A DNA stretch of 5,759 bases from Caulobacteraceae bacterium (GTDB lineage Bacteria; Pseudomonadota; Alphaproteobacteria; Caulobacterales; Caulobacteraceae). The first letter of the stretch is position 1, and each line of letters begins with the position of its first letter. Below the pieces are notes generated by a model. That model saw only the letters and a list, made by a program, of their open reading frames with translations. It was not told where the DNA came from and searched no databases. The translations under genes and the position numbers were made by a program. Shown here one piece after another: positions 1 through 5,759 of this stretch. The DNA lies in contig CANGEH010000152.1 in NCBI GenBank assembly GCA_947452665.1, forward strand, positions 1 through 5,759, written 5' to 3'.

Positions 1-760
1 CGAGCGTATCATTGCCTAGGCCGCCATTCAGCGTATTGACCGCACTATTGCCGACCAGAACATTATCATCCGCCGTACCGGTCAAACTAAAGGCAACCGT
101 ATTGGTCAGGGTGGCGTTTTCGACATTTGCGGCCAGGGTATAGGTCCCGCCCGCCGCCGCAACCGCGACCTGGACCAGATCGAGTCCGTTACCCGCCGTC
201 TCTGTGACCACATCCGACAGACTGTCGATTACATAGGTGTCATTGCCTGCGCCACCGATCAGGGTGTCATTGCCCGCCCCGCCGTTCAGGACATTGTCCG
301 CGGCATTTCCGGTCAATCGGTTGGCTAGGTTATTGCCGACCAGGTTGAAGGCAACCGTATTGGTCAGGGTTAGGTTTTCAATATTATTGCCCGCAGTATA
401 GGTGCCGCCAGCCTTGGCAATATTGACCTGAACCAGGTCGGTCCCGGCATTGAGCGCCTCGGTGACCACATCGCCGCTATTATCGACAATATAGGTGTCA
501 TTGCCGCCGCCGCCGATCAGGGTATCGGCGCCTGCGCCACCATTGAGCACATTGGCCGCATCATTGCCGGTCAAGATGTTGCCGAGCCCATTACCGGTTA
601 GGTTAAACGCAACCGTATTGGTCAGGGTCGCATTTTCAATATTTCCGGCCAGCTTATAGGTGCCGCCAGCCGTCGCCACGGCGACCCGGACCTCGTCCGT
701 GCCTTCACCCGCAATCTCGATAACCAAATCGCTGAGGCTATCCATAACAAACACATCATT
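1..760 (-). repeat. 258-bp (86-aa) RTX modules: two complete copies and one nearly complete
   Basis: Three landmarks recur at a strict 258-bp step. The TNTV codons begin at 95, 353 and 611; the ND codons before the Y/F-x-V/I-D stretch end at 244, 502 and 760; and the NDTL-type nonapeptide codons are at 13 and 271, with an ADTL equivalent one step further. Copies are 503-760, 245-502 and 1-244 (cut by the edge). Each encodes a D-x-V-x-E stretch, AGGTY, NIEN/NVEN with LTNTVAFxL, then GN...N.LNGGAGxDTLIGGxGNDT. This module, which joins RTX nonapeptides with a beta-rich linker, is well known in secreted calcium-binding proteins. The first, irregular nonapeptide run is at about 745-870. Confidence 0.88.
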
Positions 761-3016
761 GCCGGCCCCGCCGATCATGATGTCATTGCCAGCCCCGCCG
801 TCGAGAAGGTCATTGCCGGCGCCGGCGGCCAAGGTGTCATTGCCAAGCCCACCAGACATAATATCGTCACCGACGGTCCCGAGCAGGGTGTCGTCGCCAT
901 CTGTACCGATCAGGGAAATGTCGGCTGACCCGTCTGTGGTGAAACTATAGGCGTTCAAACCTGCAAAACTATTGCCCGCCAAATCCTTGACGCTTCCGGC
1001 GGCAAAGGTGACAAAATACTGGGTGGCCGAGGCAAGATCATTGGTTGGATCTATGGTTAGGGTCGAGCCAGACATAGTTAGGCGCGCGCTGGTGGCCGCG
1101 TCAAAAGATTCAACCACTGTTCCCGTGGCAGAGCCAGCGCGAATCTGAATCACGCCAGTGCCCCGGGCAATGGTCTCCGAAAAGGTCAGGACGATATTAG
1201 CACCCAAGGCCACATCAACCAGCCCGTCGGTGGGAGAGAATGCCAAGACTGTTGGCGCGATCTCATCCACATCCGTGACCGTAACGGCAATCGCCTGCGT
1301 ATCGGCCAGCGCACCATCGGACGCCTGGACAATCACGTCATAGACATTGTTACCATCGGCATCGCTGGGGGCTTCGAAATTTGGCGCGGCCTTAAAGCTA
1401 AGCGCACCTGTGTTCGCATTGATCTGGAACCGGGCTGAATCGGCCCCGCCAGAAATGCTGTAGGTCAAGGTGGTGCCCGCATCGAGATCGGTGGCCGTGA
1501 CCGTTGTGACCGCCGCTGAATTTTCGGAAATCGAGATCAATGCGGTCGCACCTGCGCCATTAGAGGTGATGCTTGGGGTTGAACCAGCAAACTCAAAGGT
1601 CGCATTGCCATAGGCTAGGCCCTCAGCGGTGTAGCGTTGGGTGTATAGGCCATAAACCGAGCCATCTTGGCCATTGGACATCCATGTTAAGACCCAGCCG
1701 CCATCAGCAAGTGCAGTGACCGATGGAGATGTCTGTTCCGCGGTTGTGTATGTGTTCGCCTGAAACTCTGCCCCCTTCATGGCCCCGTCGGCCCCGTAAC
1801 GCTGGCCATAAACGCCATAGGCGGAACCGTCTTGGCCATTAGACATCCAGGTCACCACCCAACCACCATCGGTAAGCGCGGCGATGGAGGGTTCCCACTG
1901 CTCTGAGTTCGTATAGGTGTTGACCCTGAATTCGGACCCCTGGATTGTCCCATCGACACCAAAGCGCTGGCCAAAAATGCCCCAGCTAGAGCCATCTTGA
2001 CCAGCTGACGTCCAAGCTACCACCCAACCGCCATCGGTAAGCGCGGTCACGCAAGGGTCATACTGACTGTCGGTCGTATAGGTATTGACCTTAAACTCCG
2101 CCCCTAGCCTGGCCCCATCCGCACCGAAGCGTTGTCCATAAATATCGGTCAAGAAACGCTCTTGGCTATCGGACTGCCAAGTCACCACCCAACCTCCATC
2201 CGCAAGCGCGGTGACTGAGGGCGCATATTGATCAAAGGTCGTATCGGTATTGGCTCTAAATTCGGCACCTTGAGTGGCCCCGTTCGCGCCATAGCGCTGG
2301 CCATAAACTCCCCATTCAGAGCCGTCCTGACCAAGCGACATCCAGGTCACCACCCAACCGCCATTCGAAAGAGCGGTGACAGAGGGGTTACGCTGCTCCC
2401 AGTTTGTATAGGCGTTTGCCGCGAATTCTGACCCTTGGGGCACGCCATTGCCACCAAAGCGCTGTCCATAGATGCCCCAACTTGACCCGTCTTGCTCTGC
2501 CGACATCCAGACTACGACCCAGCCACCATCGGCTAGTGCCGTCACGGATGGTTCGCGCTGATCCGAGTTTGTGTAGGTATTGACTTGGAATTCTGTCCCC
2601 CGCATCGCACCATCTGCACCATAGCGCTGACCATAAACACCCCAGCCAGAGCCATCTTGGCCAAGGGACATCCAGGTCACCACCCAGCCGCCATTGGCAA
2701 GCGCTGTGCTGGAGGGGTAGAACTGCTCCGAGGCCGTATAGGTATTCACTCGCGTCTCAGCCGCGCCATTAATGGTCACATTAATCGCTACATCGGCAAA
2801 TTGCAGCCGCTCTATGCCCGCTAGCACATCCCGGCCATCGGAACCGCTAACGATCAGGCCTGTAGCGAGGGGCGTTAAAATATAGCTCGCATAATTTCCG
2901 GTAAAAACCACCGTATCGAAACCAGCGCCGCCATCGATCGTGTCATTGCCAGTGGTACCGGCGAGCCTATCGGCGCTGGTTGTCCCGGTTATGGTAGAGC
3001 TATAACCTGCTGGCAT
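1..3016 (-). CDS. Large RTX-type repeat protein, probably type I-secreted; N-terminal 1005 codons, 3' end beyond the window
   Basis: The reading frame is open from ATG at 3016 to the window edge, and the frame at both ends and at several internal points agrees. A GGGGAA Shine-Dalgarno (3023-3028) lies 6 nt before the ATG. Domains in order: residues 1-85, an RTX-like cap with a GNDTIDGGAG motif and a GIERLQFAD ending common in type I secretion substrates; 90-474, seven 55-residue repeats with a GGWVVTWMS core and a YGQRYGADG end; about 478-585, cadherin-like (SISENSAAVTTVTATDLDAG, then TDVDE); 586 to about 694, Ig-like Big_5/SbsA type (IAPTVLAFSPTDG to YSFTTDG); from about 697, GGxGNDxL calcium-binding nonapeptides within 86-residue modules. 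There is no N-terminal signal peptide, as expected for type I export, whose signal would be at the unseen C-terminus. I noticed one cysteine (C322). The role is probably extracellular or surface (adhesion, matrix, S-layer-like); the family is clear but the exact function is not. No T1SS genes are in the window. Confidence 0.93.
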   Translation of the reverse strand, partial: MPAGYSSTITGTTSADRLAGTTGNDTIDGGAGFDTVVFTGNYASYILTPLATGLIVSGSDGRDVLAGIERLQFADVAINVTINGAAETRVNTYTASEQFYPSSTALANGGWVVTWMSLGQDGSGWGVYGQRYGADGAMRGTEFQVNTYTNSDQREPSVTALADGGWVVVWMSAEQDGSSWGIYGQRFGGNGVPQGSEFAANAYTNWEQRNPSVTALSNGGWVVTWMSLGQDGSEWGVYGQRYGANGATQGAEFRANTDTTFDQYAPSVTALADGGWVVTWQSDSQERFLTDIYGQRFGADGARLGAEFKVNTYTTDSQYDPCVTALTDGGWVVAWTSAGQDGSSWGIFGQRFGVDGTIQGSEFRVNTYTNSEQWEPSIAALTDGGWVVTWMSNGQDGSAYGVYGQRYGADGAMKGAEFQANTYTTAEQTSPSVTALADGGWVLTWMSNGQDGSVYGLYTQRYTAEGLAYGNATFEFAGSTPSITSNGAGATALISISENSAAVTTVTATDLDAGTTLTYSISGGADSARFQINANTGALSFKAAPNFEAPSDADGNNVYDVIVQASDGALADTQAIAVTVTDVDEIAPTVLAFSPTDGLVDVALGANIVLTFSETIARGTGVIQIRAGSATGTVVESFDAATSARLTMSGSTLTIDPTNDLASATQYFVTFAAGSVKDLAGNSFAGLNAYSFTTDGSADISLIGTDGDDTLLGTVGDDIMSGGLGNDTLAAGAGNDLLDGGAGNDIMIGGAGNDVFVMDSLSDLVIEIAGEGTDEVRVAVATAGGTYKLAGNIENATLTNTVAFNLTGNGLGNILTGNDAANVLNGGAGADTLIGGGGNDTYIVDNSGDVVTEALNAGTDLVQVNIAKAGGTYTAGNNIENLTLTNTVAFNLVGNNLANRLTGNAADNVLNGGAGNDTLIGGAGNDTYVIDSLSDVVTETAGNGLDLVQVAVAAAGGTYTLAANVENATLTNTVAFSLTGTADDNVLVGNSAVNTLNGGLGNDTL
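1595..2749 (-). repeat. Seven tandem 165-bp (55-aa) repeats inside the RTX-type gene
   Basis: The codon for the tryptophan of the GGWVV core recurs exactly every 165 bp, at residues 111, 166, 221, 276, 331, 386 and 441. Seven units therefore run without a single indel. Each unit starts near VNTYT, continues with PSVTALADGGWVVTWMS and GQDGS, and ends with GVYGQRYGADG and a short linker to xEF. Unit 4 is the most diverged (NTDTTFDQ, WQSDSQERFLTDIYGQRF). Units of this kind occur in large alphaproteobacterial and cyanobacterial calcium-binding proteins. The constant length and the count of seven suggest a closed seven-bladed beta-propeller, which is inference. Confidence 0.92.
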
Positions 3017-3047
3017 CGCCAATTCCCCGTAAGTAAAAATGTCAAAG

Positions 3048-3219
3048 TATGACGATTTACGCTAATGTATAAAGCGATTCAAAAATAGAATAAAAATTCT
3101 TAGCGAAGCTTATTGGAATTTCGAAACCAGGCTCTACCGCCGGAGTGTGAATATTTAGCCAGTCTAAAGCTGTGTTATATTCAAATAATGTTGAAAATTC
3201 CGTATGTTATGACGATTTA
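3048..3219. repeat. 12-bp direct repeat pair TATGACGATTTA upstream of the RTX-type gene
   Basis: The same 12 bases occur at 3048-3059 and 3208-3219, exactly 160 bp apart in the same orientation. Both are in the AT-rich region just upstream of the RTX-type start codon. The proximal copy overlaps the candidate -10 box. The pair could be regulator-binding sites or two similar promoter elements; no known operator is recognised. Confidence 0.5.
3054..3082 (-). promoter_or_regulatory. Possible promoter of the RTX-type gene
   Basis: On the minus strand TTGAAT (3077-3082) is followed after 17 nt by TAAATC (3054-3059). The second box resembles the TANAWC part of the Caulobacter housekeeping -10 consensus more than the E. 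coli TATAAT. Initiation near 3047 would leave a leader of about 30 nt to the ATG. The surrounding DNA is AT-rich. The -10-like box lies inside a 12-bp sequence repeated 160 bp upstream. The match is weak and the call tentative. Confidence 0.28.
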
Positions 3220-3745
3220 AACGCGAAGCAGGATTGATTTTTTGAGCGTAATGACAGATCGCAACCGCAAAACTAACAAGGCTTATTGCACCAATTGTTG
3301 AAATTCGCTCCAATATTCAGCGAAATTTTCGTTCAATGGCGATGACTAGAAATTATTGAAAACCAAGTATAGTGAATTTGATTTTGTTATTGTTTTCAAC
3401 TTGTTGGTATTTTAGCATTTGGTCTAGAGGCCTGCGACAGGCCAATGCATCTTCGGATATGGCGGTCACCATAGCCCGGCCCCACCCATCCGGTGGCCTT
3501 GTCCTGTTTCTGCAAACGCTTGATCGGGACGCCTGCGCCCCCACGCCCCTTAGGCGATGATTTGCAGATCAGTGTTAAAGCAGGCTTGGATAGGTGCTTG
3601 TGCCCAGCAAGGCCATCTGAACCGCCGCGCCAACGGGAGGAAGCGACACATCCGATGCTGCCAGTGGAAACGCCAGGCCAAGCGACCAACTGGCTAGAGC
3701 CAACGGCTGCCACACAGCAAAACCAAAATTAAGTGAGCTTTGGCG

Positions 3746-3765
3746 ACCATCCACGGACTGATGGA

Positions 3766-3769
<4 letters not shown>
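3746..3769 (-). terminator. Hairpin abutting the tRNA-Leu 3' end, possible processing or termination signal
   Basis: ACCATCCA (3746-3753) and TGGATGGT (3762-3769) form a perfect 8-bp inverted repeat with an 8-nt loop. In the tRNA transcript one arm begins with the discriminator base and CCA end of the tRNA. No U-run follows directly; the nearest T-rich stretch (TTAATTTT) comes about 14 nt later. A Rho-independent terminator is therefore only possible, and chance is an alternative. Confidence 0.3.
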
Positions 3770-3852
<83 letters not shown>

Positions 3853-3884
3853 CCAAGACCGGCGGGCCGGTTCTGGGAGGGCGT

Positions 3885-3913
3885 GTGATAGGGCACTGGA
3901 CCGGGCGGGTCAA
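3885..3913 (-). promoter_or_regulatory. Promoter of tRNA-Leu(CAG)
   Basis: On the minus strand TTGACC (3908-3913) is followed after exactly 17 nt by TATCAC (3885-3890). The expected start of transcription near 3878 lies about 25 nt before the mature tRNA 5' end. The bases after the -10 are GC-rich (ACGCCCTCCC), as in discriminators of stringently controlled stable-RNA promoters. Boxes and spacing are good; the control is inferred. Confidence 0.6.
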
Positions 3914-3967
3914 TGCCAGTTTTGAACCATTTTGTGGGCCGGGCAGGGGGCGTGGCCTTTTGCAGCG

Positions 3968-3996
3968 TTGCGCCGGAACGGCGGCTCGTCTATCCG
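3968..3996 (+). promoter_or_regulatory. Possible promoter of the NDUFA9-like gene
   Basis: TTGCGC (3968-3973) and TATCCG (3991-3996) are separated by 17 nt. They would start transcription about 40 nt before the ATG at 4044. Each box matches the consensus at only about half its positions, so the main support is position and spacing. It lies just upstream of, and divergent from, the tRNA promoter. Confidence 0.25.
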
Positions 3997-4043
3997 AGGG
4001 GGTGAGGGCCTGCTTCGTGCGCGGGTCAGGCAATGAGGGTATT

Positions 4044-5009
4044 ATGCAAGATCTGGTCACGGTTTTCGGCGGCTCTGGATTTGTCGGTTCACAGATTGTC
4101 CGGGCCTTGGCGCGGGCGGGCTTAAGGGTTCGCGTCGCTGTGCGTCGGCCGGGGCTTGGCTATCGTTTGCGCATGCTGGGCGATGTCGGTCAGATCGAGG
4201 TGGTCCAGGCCAATATTCGCGTCCCGTCCTCGGTGGCGCGGGCGCTGGACGGGGCCCAAGCCTGTATCAATGCGGTCGGGGTCTTGTATGAAAGCGGTCG
4301 CCAAGGCTTTCAAAGCCTGCAGGCCATGGGTGCTCAGACGATTGCGGCGGCCTGTGTCGATCAGGGCATTAGCCGATTTGTCCAGATTTCGGCGATTGGC
4401 GCCGATGCCGATAGCCCGTCCAAATATGCCTGTACCAAGGCGGCGGGCGAGGCGGCGGTCAAGGCCCTGATCCCTTCGGCCATGATTATCCGGCCCTCTA
4501 TCGTGTTTGGGCCAGAGGATGATTTCTTCAACCGCTTTGCGGCCATGGCCACGATCGCGCCAGCCCTGCCCCTGATCGGCGGCGGTGAGACCTTGTTCCA
4601 GCCGGTGTTTGTCGGTGATGTGGCAGCAGCAACCGTTGCGGCCCTGAGCGATCCAGCCCATTTGGGCAAGACGTTTGAGCTGGGCGGCCCCGCCGTCTAT
4701 AGCTTCCGCAGCTTGCTGGAACTGATCCTTCGCGAAACCGGCCGCAATCGCGTGCTCGTGCCTGTGCCTTGGCCCGTGGCTAGCCTGATTGGTATGGTCG
4801 GTGATGTTCAGGCCAAGGTCCTGCCCATGGCCCCGGTCTTGACCAGTGATCAGGTCTTGCTGCTCAAGTCTGACAATGTCGCCAATCCAAGCCTGCCTGG
4901 CCTTGCGGCGCTGGGGATAGAGCCGACCGCGGTGGAGGCGATTGTGCCGTCCTATCTGTACCGCTATCGCAAGGGCGGCCAATATGCCGACCTGATTAAG
5001 CCAGCTTAA
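4044..5009 (+). CDS. NDUFA9-family NAD(P)-binding atypical SDR (complex I NDUFA9-like oxidoreductase)
   Basis: The product has 321 residues. An N-terminal Rossmann fold is shown by TVFGGSGFVG with G9, G12 and G15 in the GxxGxxG pattern. Arginines 34-35 after the second strand (VAVRRPG) suggest NADP(H) preference. Further landmarks are QANIR (55-59), NAVGVLYESG (76-85), VQISAIGAD (113-121), a Y128-x-x-x-K132 SDR pair, RPSIVFGPEDDFFNRF (150-165) and QPVFVGDVA (186-194). These match the NDUFA9/a-SDR5 group. In mitochondria NDUFA9 is a complex I accessory subunit near the quinone site. Bacterial relatives are annotated by homology, and their attachment to complex I is not established. The frame stays open upstream to 3765, but that part crosses the tRNA. 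ATG 4044 has GAGGG at 4035-4039, and puts the glycine motif at the normal place. It is monocistronic here, convergent with infC. Confidence 0.92.
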   Translation: MQDLVTVFGGSGFVGSQIVRALARAGLRVRVAVRRPGLGYRLRMLGDVGQIEVVQANIRVPSSVARALDGAQACINAVGVLYESGRQGFQSLQAMGAQTIAAACVDQGISRFVQISAIGADADSPSKYACTKAAGEAAVKALIPSAMIIRPSIVFGPEDDFFNRFAAMATIAPALPLIGGGETLFQPVFVGDVAAATVAALSDPAHLGKTFELGGPAVYSFRSLLELILRETGRNRVLVPVPWPVASLIGMVGDVQAKVLPMAPVLTSDQVLLLKSDNVANPSLPGLAALGIEPTAVEAIVPSYLYRYRKGGQYADLIKPA

Positions 5010-5017
5010 GGCGGCCC

Positions 5018-5188
5018 AAGCCCCCTACCCCCGCTTCGCGGGTACTTCCCCCAGAGGGGGAAGATTATATGTATTCTTAATCCTCCCCCGTGGGGGAGGG
5101 GGACCGCGGAGCGGTGGAGGGGGCTGGCACTGGCCTTAAGCCCCCATTCCCGGCATGCGCCGGTCCTTCCCCGCCTGAGCGGAGAAGG
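5018..5188. repeat. Cluster of three palindromic intergenic elements (Caulobacterales-like C/G-run repeat)
   Basis: Three related units lie between the convergent genes: 5018-5063 (plus), 5082-5125 (inverted) and 5138-5188 (plus, more diverged). The consensus starts AAGCCCCC, has a small inner hairpin (CCCGC-ttc-GCGGG; ACCGC-gga-GCGGT; CCGGC-atgc-GCCGG), and ends in a CTTCCCC... hairpin. The first two units form a long imperfect inverted repeat, about three quarters matching by eye, around an 18-nt AT-rich centre (5064-5081). It codes for nothing and resembles dispersed REP/MITE-like elements of this bacterial group. The family assignment is from memory. Confidence 0.72.
5045..5099. terminator. 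Candidate bidirectional terminator between the SDR gene and infC
   Basis: Two strong hairpins face an AT-rich centre: CTTCCCCC-aga-GGGGGAAG (5045-5063) and CCTCCCCC-gt-GGGGGAGG (5082-5099). Read from the SDR side, the first is followed by ATTATATGTATTCTT; read from infC, the second is followed by ATTAAGAATACATATAAT. Both lack an uninterrupted U-run, so they are not classic Rho-independent terminators. Their location between convergent stop codons supports a role in ending both transcripts, which is inference. Confidence 0.4.
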
Positions 5189-5196
5189 CGGGGTTT

Positions 5197-5219
5197 GATC
5201 CTAGCGCGGGGCTAGGATC
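5197..5219. other. 8-bp inverted repeat across the infC stop codon
   Basis: GATCCTAG (5197-5204) and CTAGGATC (5212-5219) are perfect complements around the 7-nt loop CGCGGGG. The arms include the infC TAG stop (5201-5203) and the codons of its last residues. It could protect the mRNA 3' end or assist termination, but no U-run follows on either strand. It may also be partly a chance result of coding constraint. Confidence 0.4.
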
Positions 5220-5734
5220 ATGATCATCTGTTTGCCTTCCATGCGGGGCTCATATTCCACCTTGGCGACCGGCTCAAAATCGGCGCGGACCTGGTGCAAC
5301 AGCTTCATGCCCAGTTCTGGGTGGGCCAGTTCGCGGCCGCGGAAGCGCAAGGTGACCTTGACCTTGTCGCCCTCTTCGAAAAAGCGGTGCATGGCCCTAG
5401 CCTTGACCTCGTAATCATGCGTGTCGATATTCGGACGCAGCTTGATTTCCTTGATCTCGACGATCTTTTGCCGCTTGCGCGCCTCAGCCTTCTTTTTCTG
5501 CTCCTGGAACTTGTACTTGCCATAGTCCAGTATCTTGCAGACCGGCGGTTCGGAATTGGGAGACACCTCGACCAGGTCCAGACCTGCTTCTTCGGCGGCT
5601 TCAAGCGCCGAAACCGTCGGCATGATCCCCTGTTTTTCGCCGTGCTGATCGATCAGCAAGACCTTGGGGACACGAATCTCATCATTGATGCGCGGGCCGT
5701 CCTTGGACGGGGGCGCTGGCATGGGGCGGCGAAT
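5201..5734 (-). CDS. infC: Translation initiation factor IF-3, with an ATT start codon
   Basis: IF3 binds the 30S subunit, keeps 50S away and checks initiator tRNA and start-codon pairing. The 177-residue product is of normal length (E. coli about 180). The N-domain runs from INDEIRVPKVLLID through ALEAAEEAGLDLVEVSP to the IF3 signature KILDYGKYKFQEQKK (residues 67-81). A lysine/arginine-rich linker (KKKAEARKRQ) follows. The C-domain has KEIKLRPNIDTHDYEVK, VKVTLRFRGRE and the end MIMILAPR. The first ATG (5722) lies 20 nt after AGGAG, which is too far. An in-frame ATT at 5732-5734 lies 8 nt after it and gives the N-terminus (f)M-RRPMPAPP. E. coli infC also starts at AUU, which lets IF3 repress its own translation. 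No rpmI-rplT follows: the next gene is the convergent SDR. The upstream neighbour is outside the window. Confidence 0.96.
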   Translation of the reverse strand: MRRPMPAPPSKDGPRINDEIRVPKVLLIDQHGEKQGIMPTVSALEAAEEAGLDLVEVSPNSEPPVCKILDYGKYKFQEQKKKAEARKRQKIVEIKEIKLRPNIDTHDYEVKARAMHRFFEEGDKVKVTLRFRGRELAHPELGMKLLHQVRADFEPVAKVEYEPRMEGKQMIMILAPR

Positions 5735-5742
5735 AGGCGGGT

Positions 5743-5747
5743 CTCCT
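5743..5747 (-). promoter_or_regulatory. Shine-Dalgarno that fixes the infC start at ATT
   Basis: AGGAG on the minus strand lies 8 nt before ATT (5734-5732) and 20 nt before the first ATG (5722). Only the ATT has normal spacing, so this site decides the start. It is the only purine-rich ribosome site visible between the window edge and the ATG. Confidence 0.75.
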
Positions 5748-5759
5748 GACCTGTTAAAA

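Larger units (their letters stand above)
3041..3745. other. About 700 bp without a convincing gene
   Basis: The stretch separates the RTX-type start from the tRNA. It has two parts: an AT-rich section to about 3420 and a GC-richer section to about 3720. Short open frames exist on both strands, but none has a Shine-Dalgarno, a recognisable domain or natural-looking composition. For example, the 105-codon minus frame ending at 3396 needs a GTG start with no ribosome site. Small hairpins are visible: GGCCTG-cga-CAGGCC at 3429-3443, and an imperfect pair AAATTCGCT/AGCGAAATT at 3301-3327. It may hold the RTX promoter region, an unrecognised small RNA, or decayed sequence. Confidence 0.6.

Noticed and set aside
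1..760. CRISPR-like array from the regular DNA periodicity
   Set aside because: The period is 258 bp, there is no short repeat with unique spacers, and the frame is open with classic RTX protein motifs.
2228..2824. Plus-strand frames opposite the RTX repeats (also 660-950 and 1158-1343)
   Set aside because: They are low-complexity mirror translations of the repeat DNA, such as the recurring HPGHHPxAI, explained by the minus-strand repeats.
3301..3331. Hairpin AAATTCGCT/AGCGAAATT and small palindrome CGAAATTTTCG
   Set aside because: The pair is imperfect, in AT-rich DNA where such structures are frequent, and is not followed by a U-run or placed at a gene end.
3599..3609. GTGCCCAG shared with the tRNA 3' end as a possible att duplicate
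   Set aside because: Only about 8 bases match, too short and without flanking similarity, so chance is the simplest explanation.
3396..3713. 105-codon minus-strand open frame (and the overlapping frames at 3353-3560 and 3493-3732)
   Set aside because: The start would be GTG with no Shine-Dalgarno, composition is unlike a protein, frames on both strands overlap, and no motif is recognisable.
4122..4982. 286-codon minus-strand frame opposite the SDR gene
   Set aside because: It is an antisense shadow of a clearly conserved gene; the histidine-, glutamine- and arginine-rich translation is typical of reversed GC-rich codons.

Overview
The window looks like chromosomal DNA of an alphaproteobacterium, most likely of the Caulobacterales type. 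This rests on the mostly GC-rich sequence, an NDUFA9-like reductase close to the form I know from Caulobacter relatives, an alphaproteobacterial IF3, and C/G-run palindromic intergenic repeats that resemble those common in this group. The assignment is an inference from familiarity, not a database result.

Layout. Positions 1-3016 (minus strand) hold the first 1005 codons of a large RTX-type, probably type I-secreted, protein whose 3' end lies outside the window. It begins with a short RTX-like cap. Seven 55-residue repeats in exact phase follow, then a cadherin-like domain, an Ig-like (Big_5/SbsA type) domain, and 86-residue modules carrying calcium-binding GGxGxDxL nonapeptides. Positions 3017-3765 are non-coding: an AT-rich part next to the RTX start, containing a 12-bp direct repeat, and a GC-richer part next to the tRNA. 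A tRNA-Leu(CAG) gene lies at 3766-3852 (minus) with a recognisable promoter.

The right third holds two convergent genes. One (plus, 4044-5009) encodes an NDUFA9-family atypical SDR. The other is infC (minus, 5201-5734), encoding initiation factor IF3. The infC start is best placed at an ATT codon 12 nt upstream of the first ATG. Between them is a cluster of three copies of a palindromic intergenic element, which probably separates the two transcription units.

The genes do not form one pathway: infC and the tRNA serve translation, the SDR belongs to a family linked to respiratory complex I and quinones, and the RTX protein is an accessory surface or secreted protein. No defence system, CRISPR array or intact mobile element is visible. 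The most notable points are the seven-fold repeat of constant length (possible seven-bladed propeller), the ATT start of infC, and the triple palindromic element.
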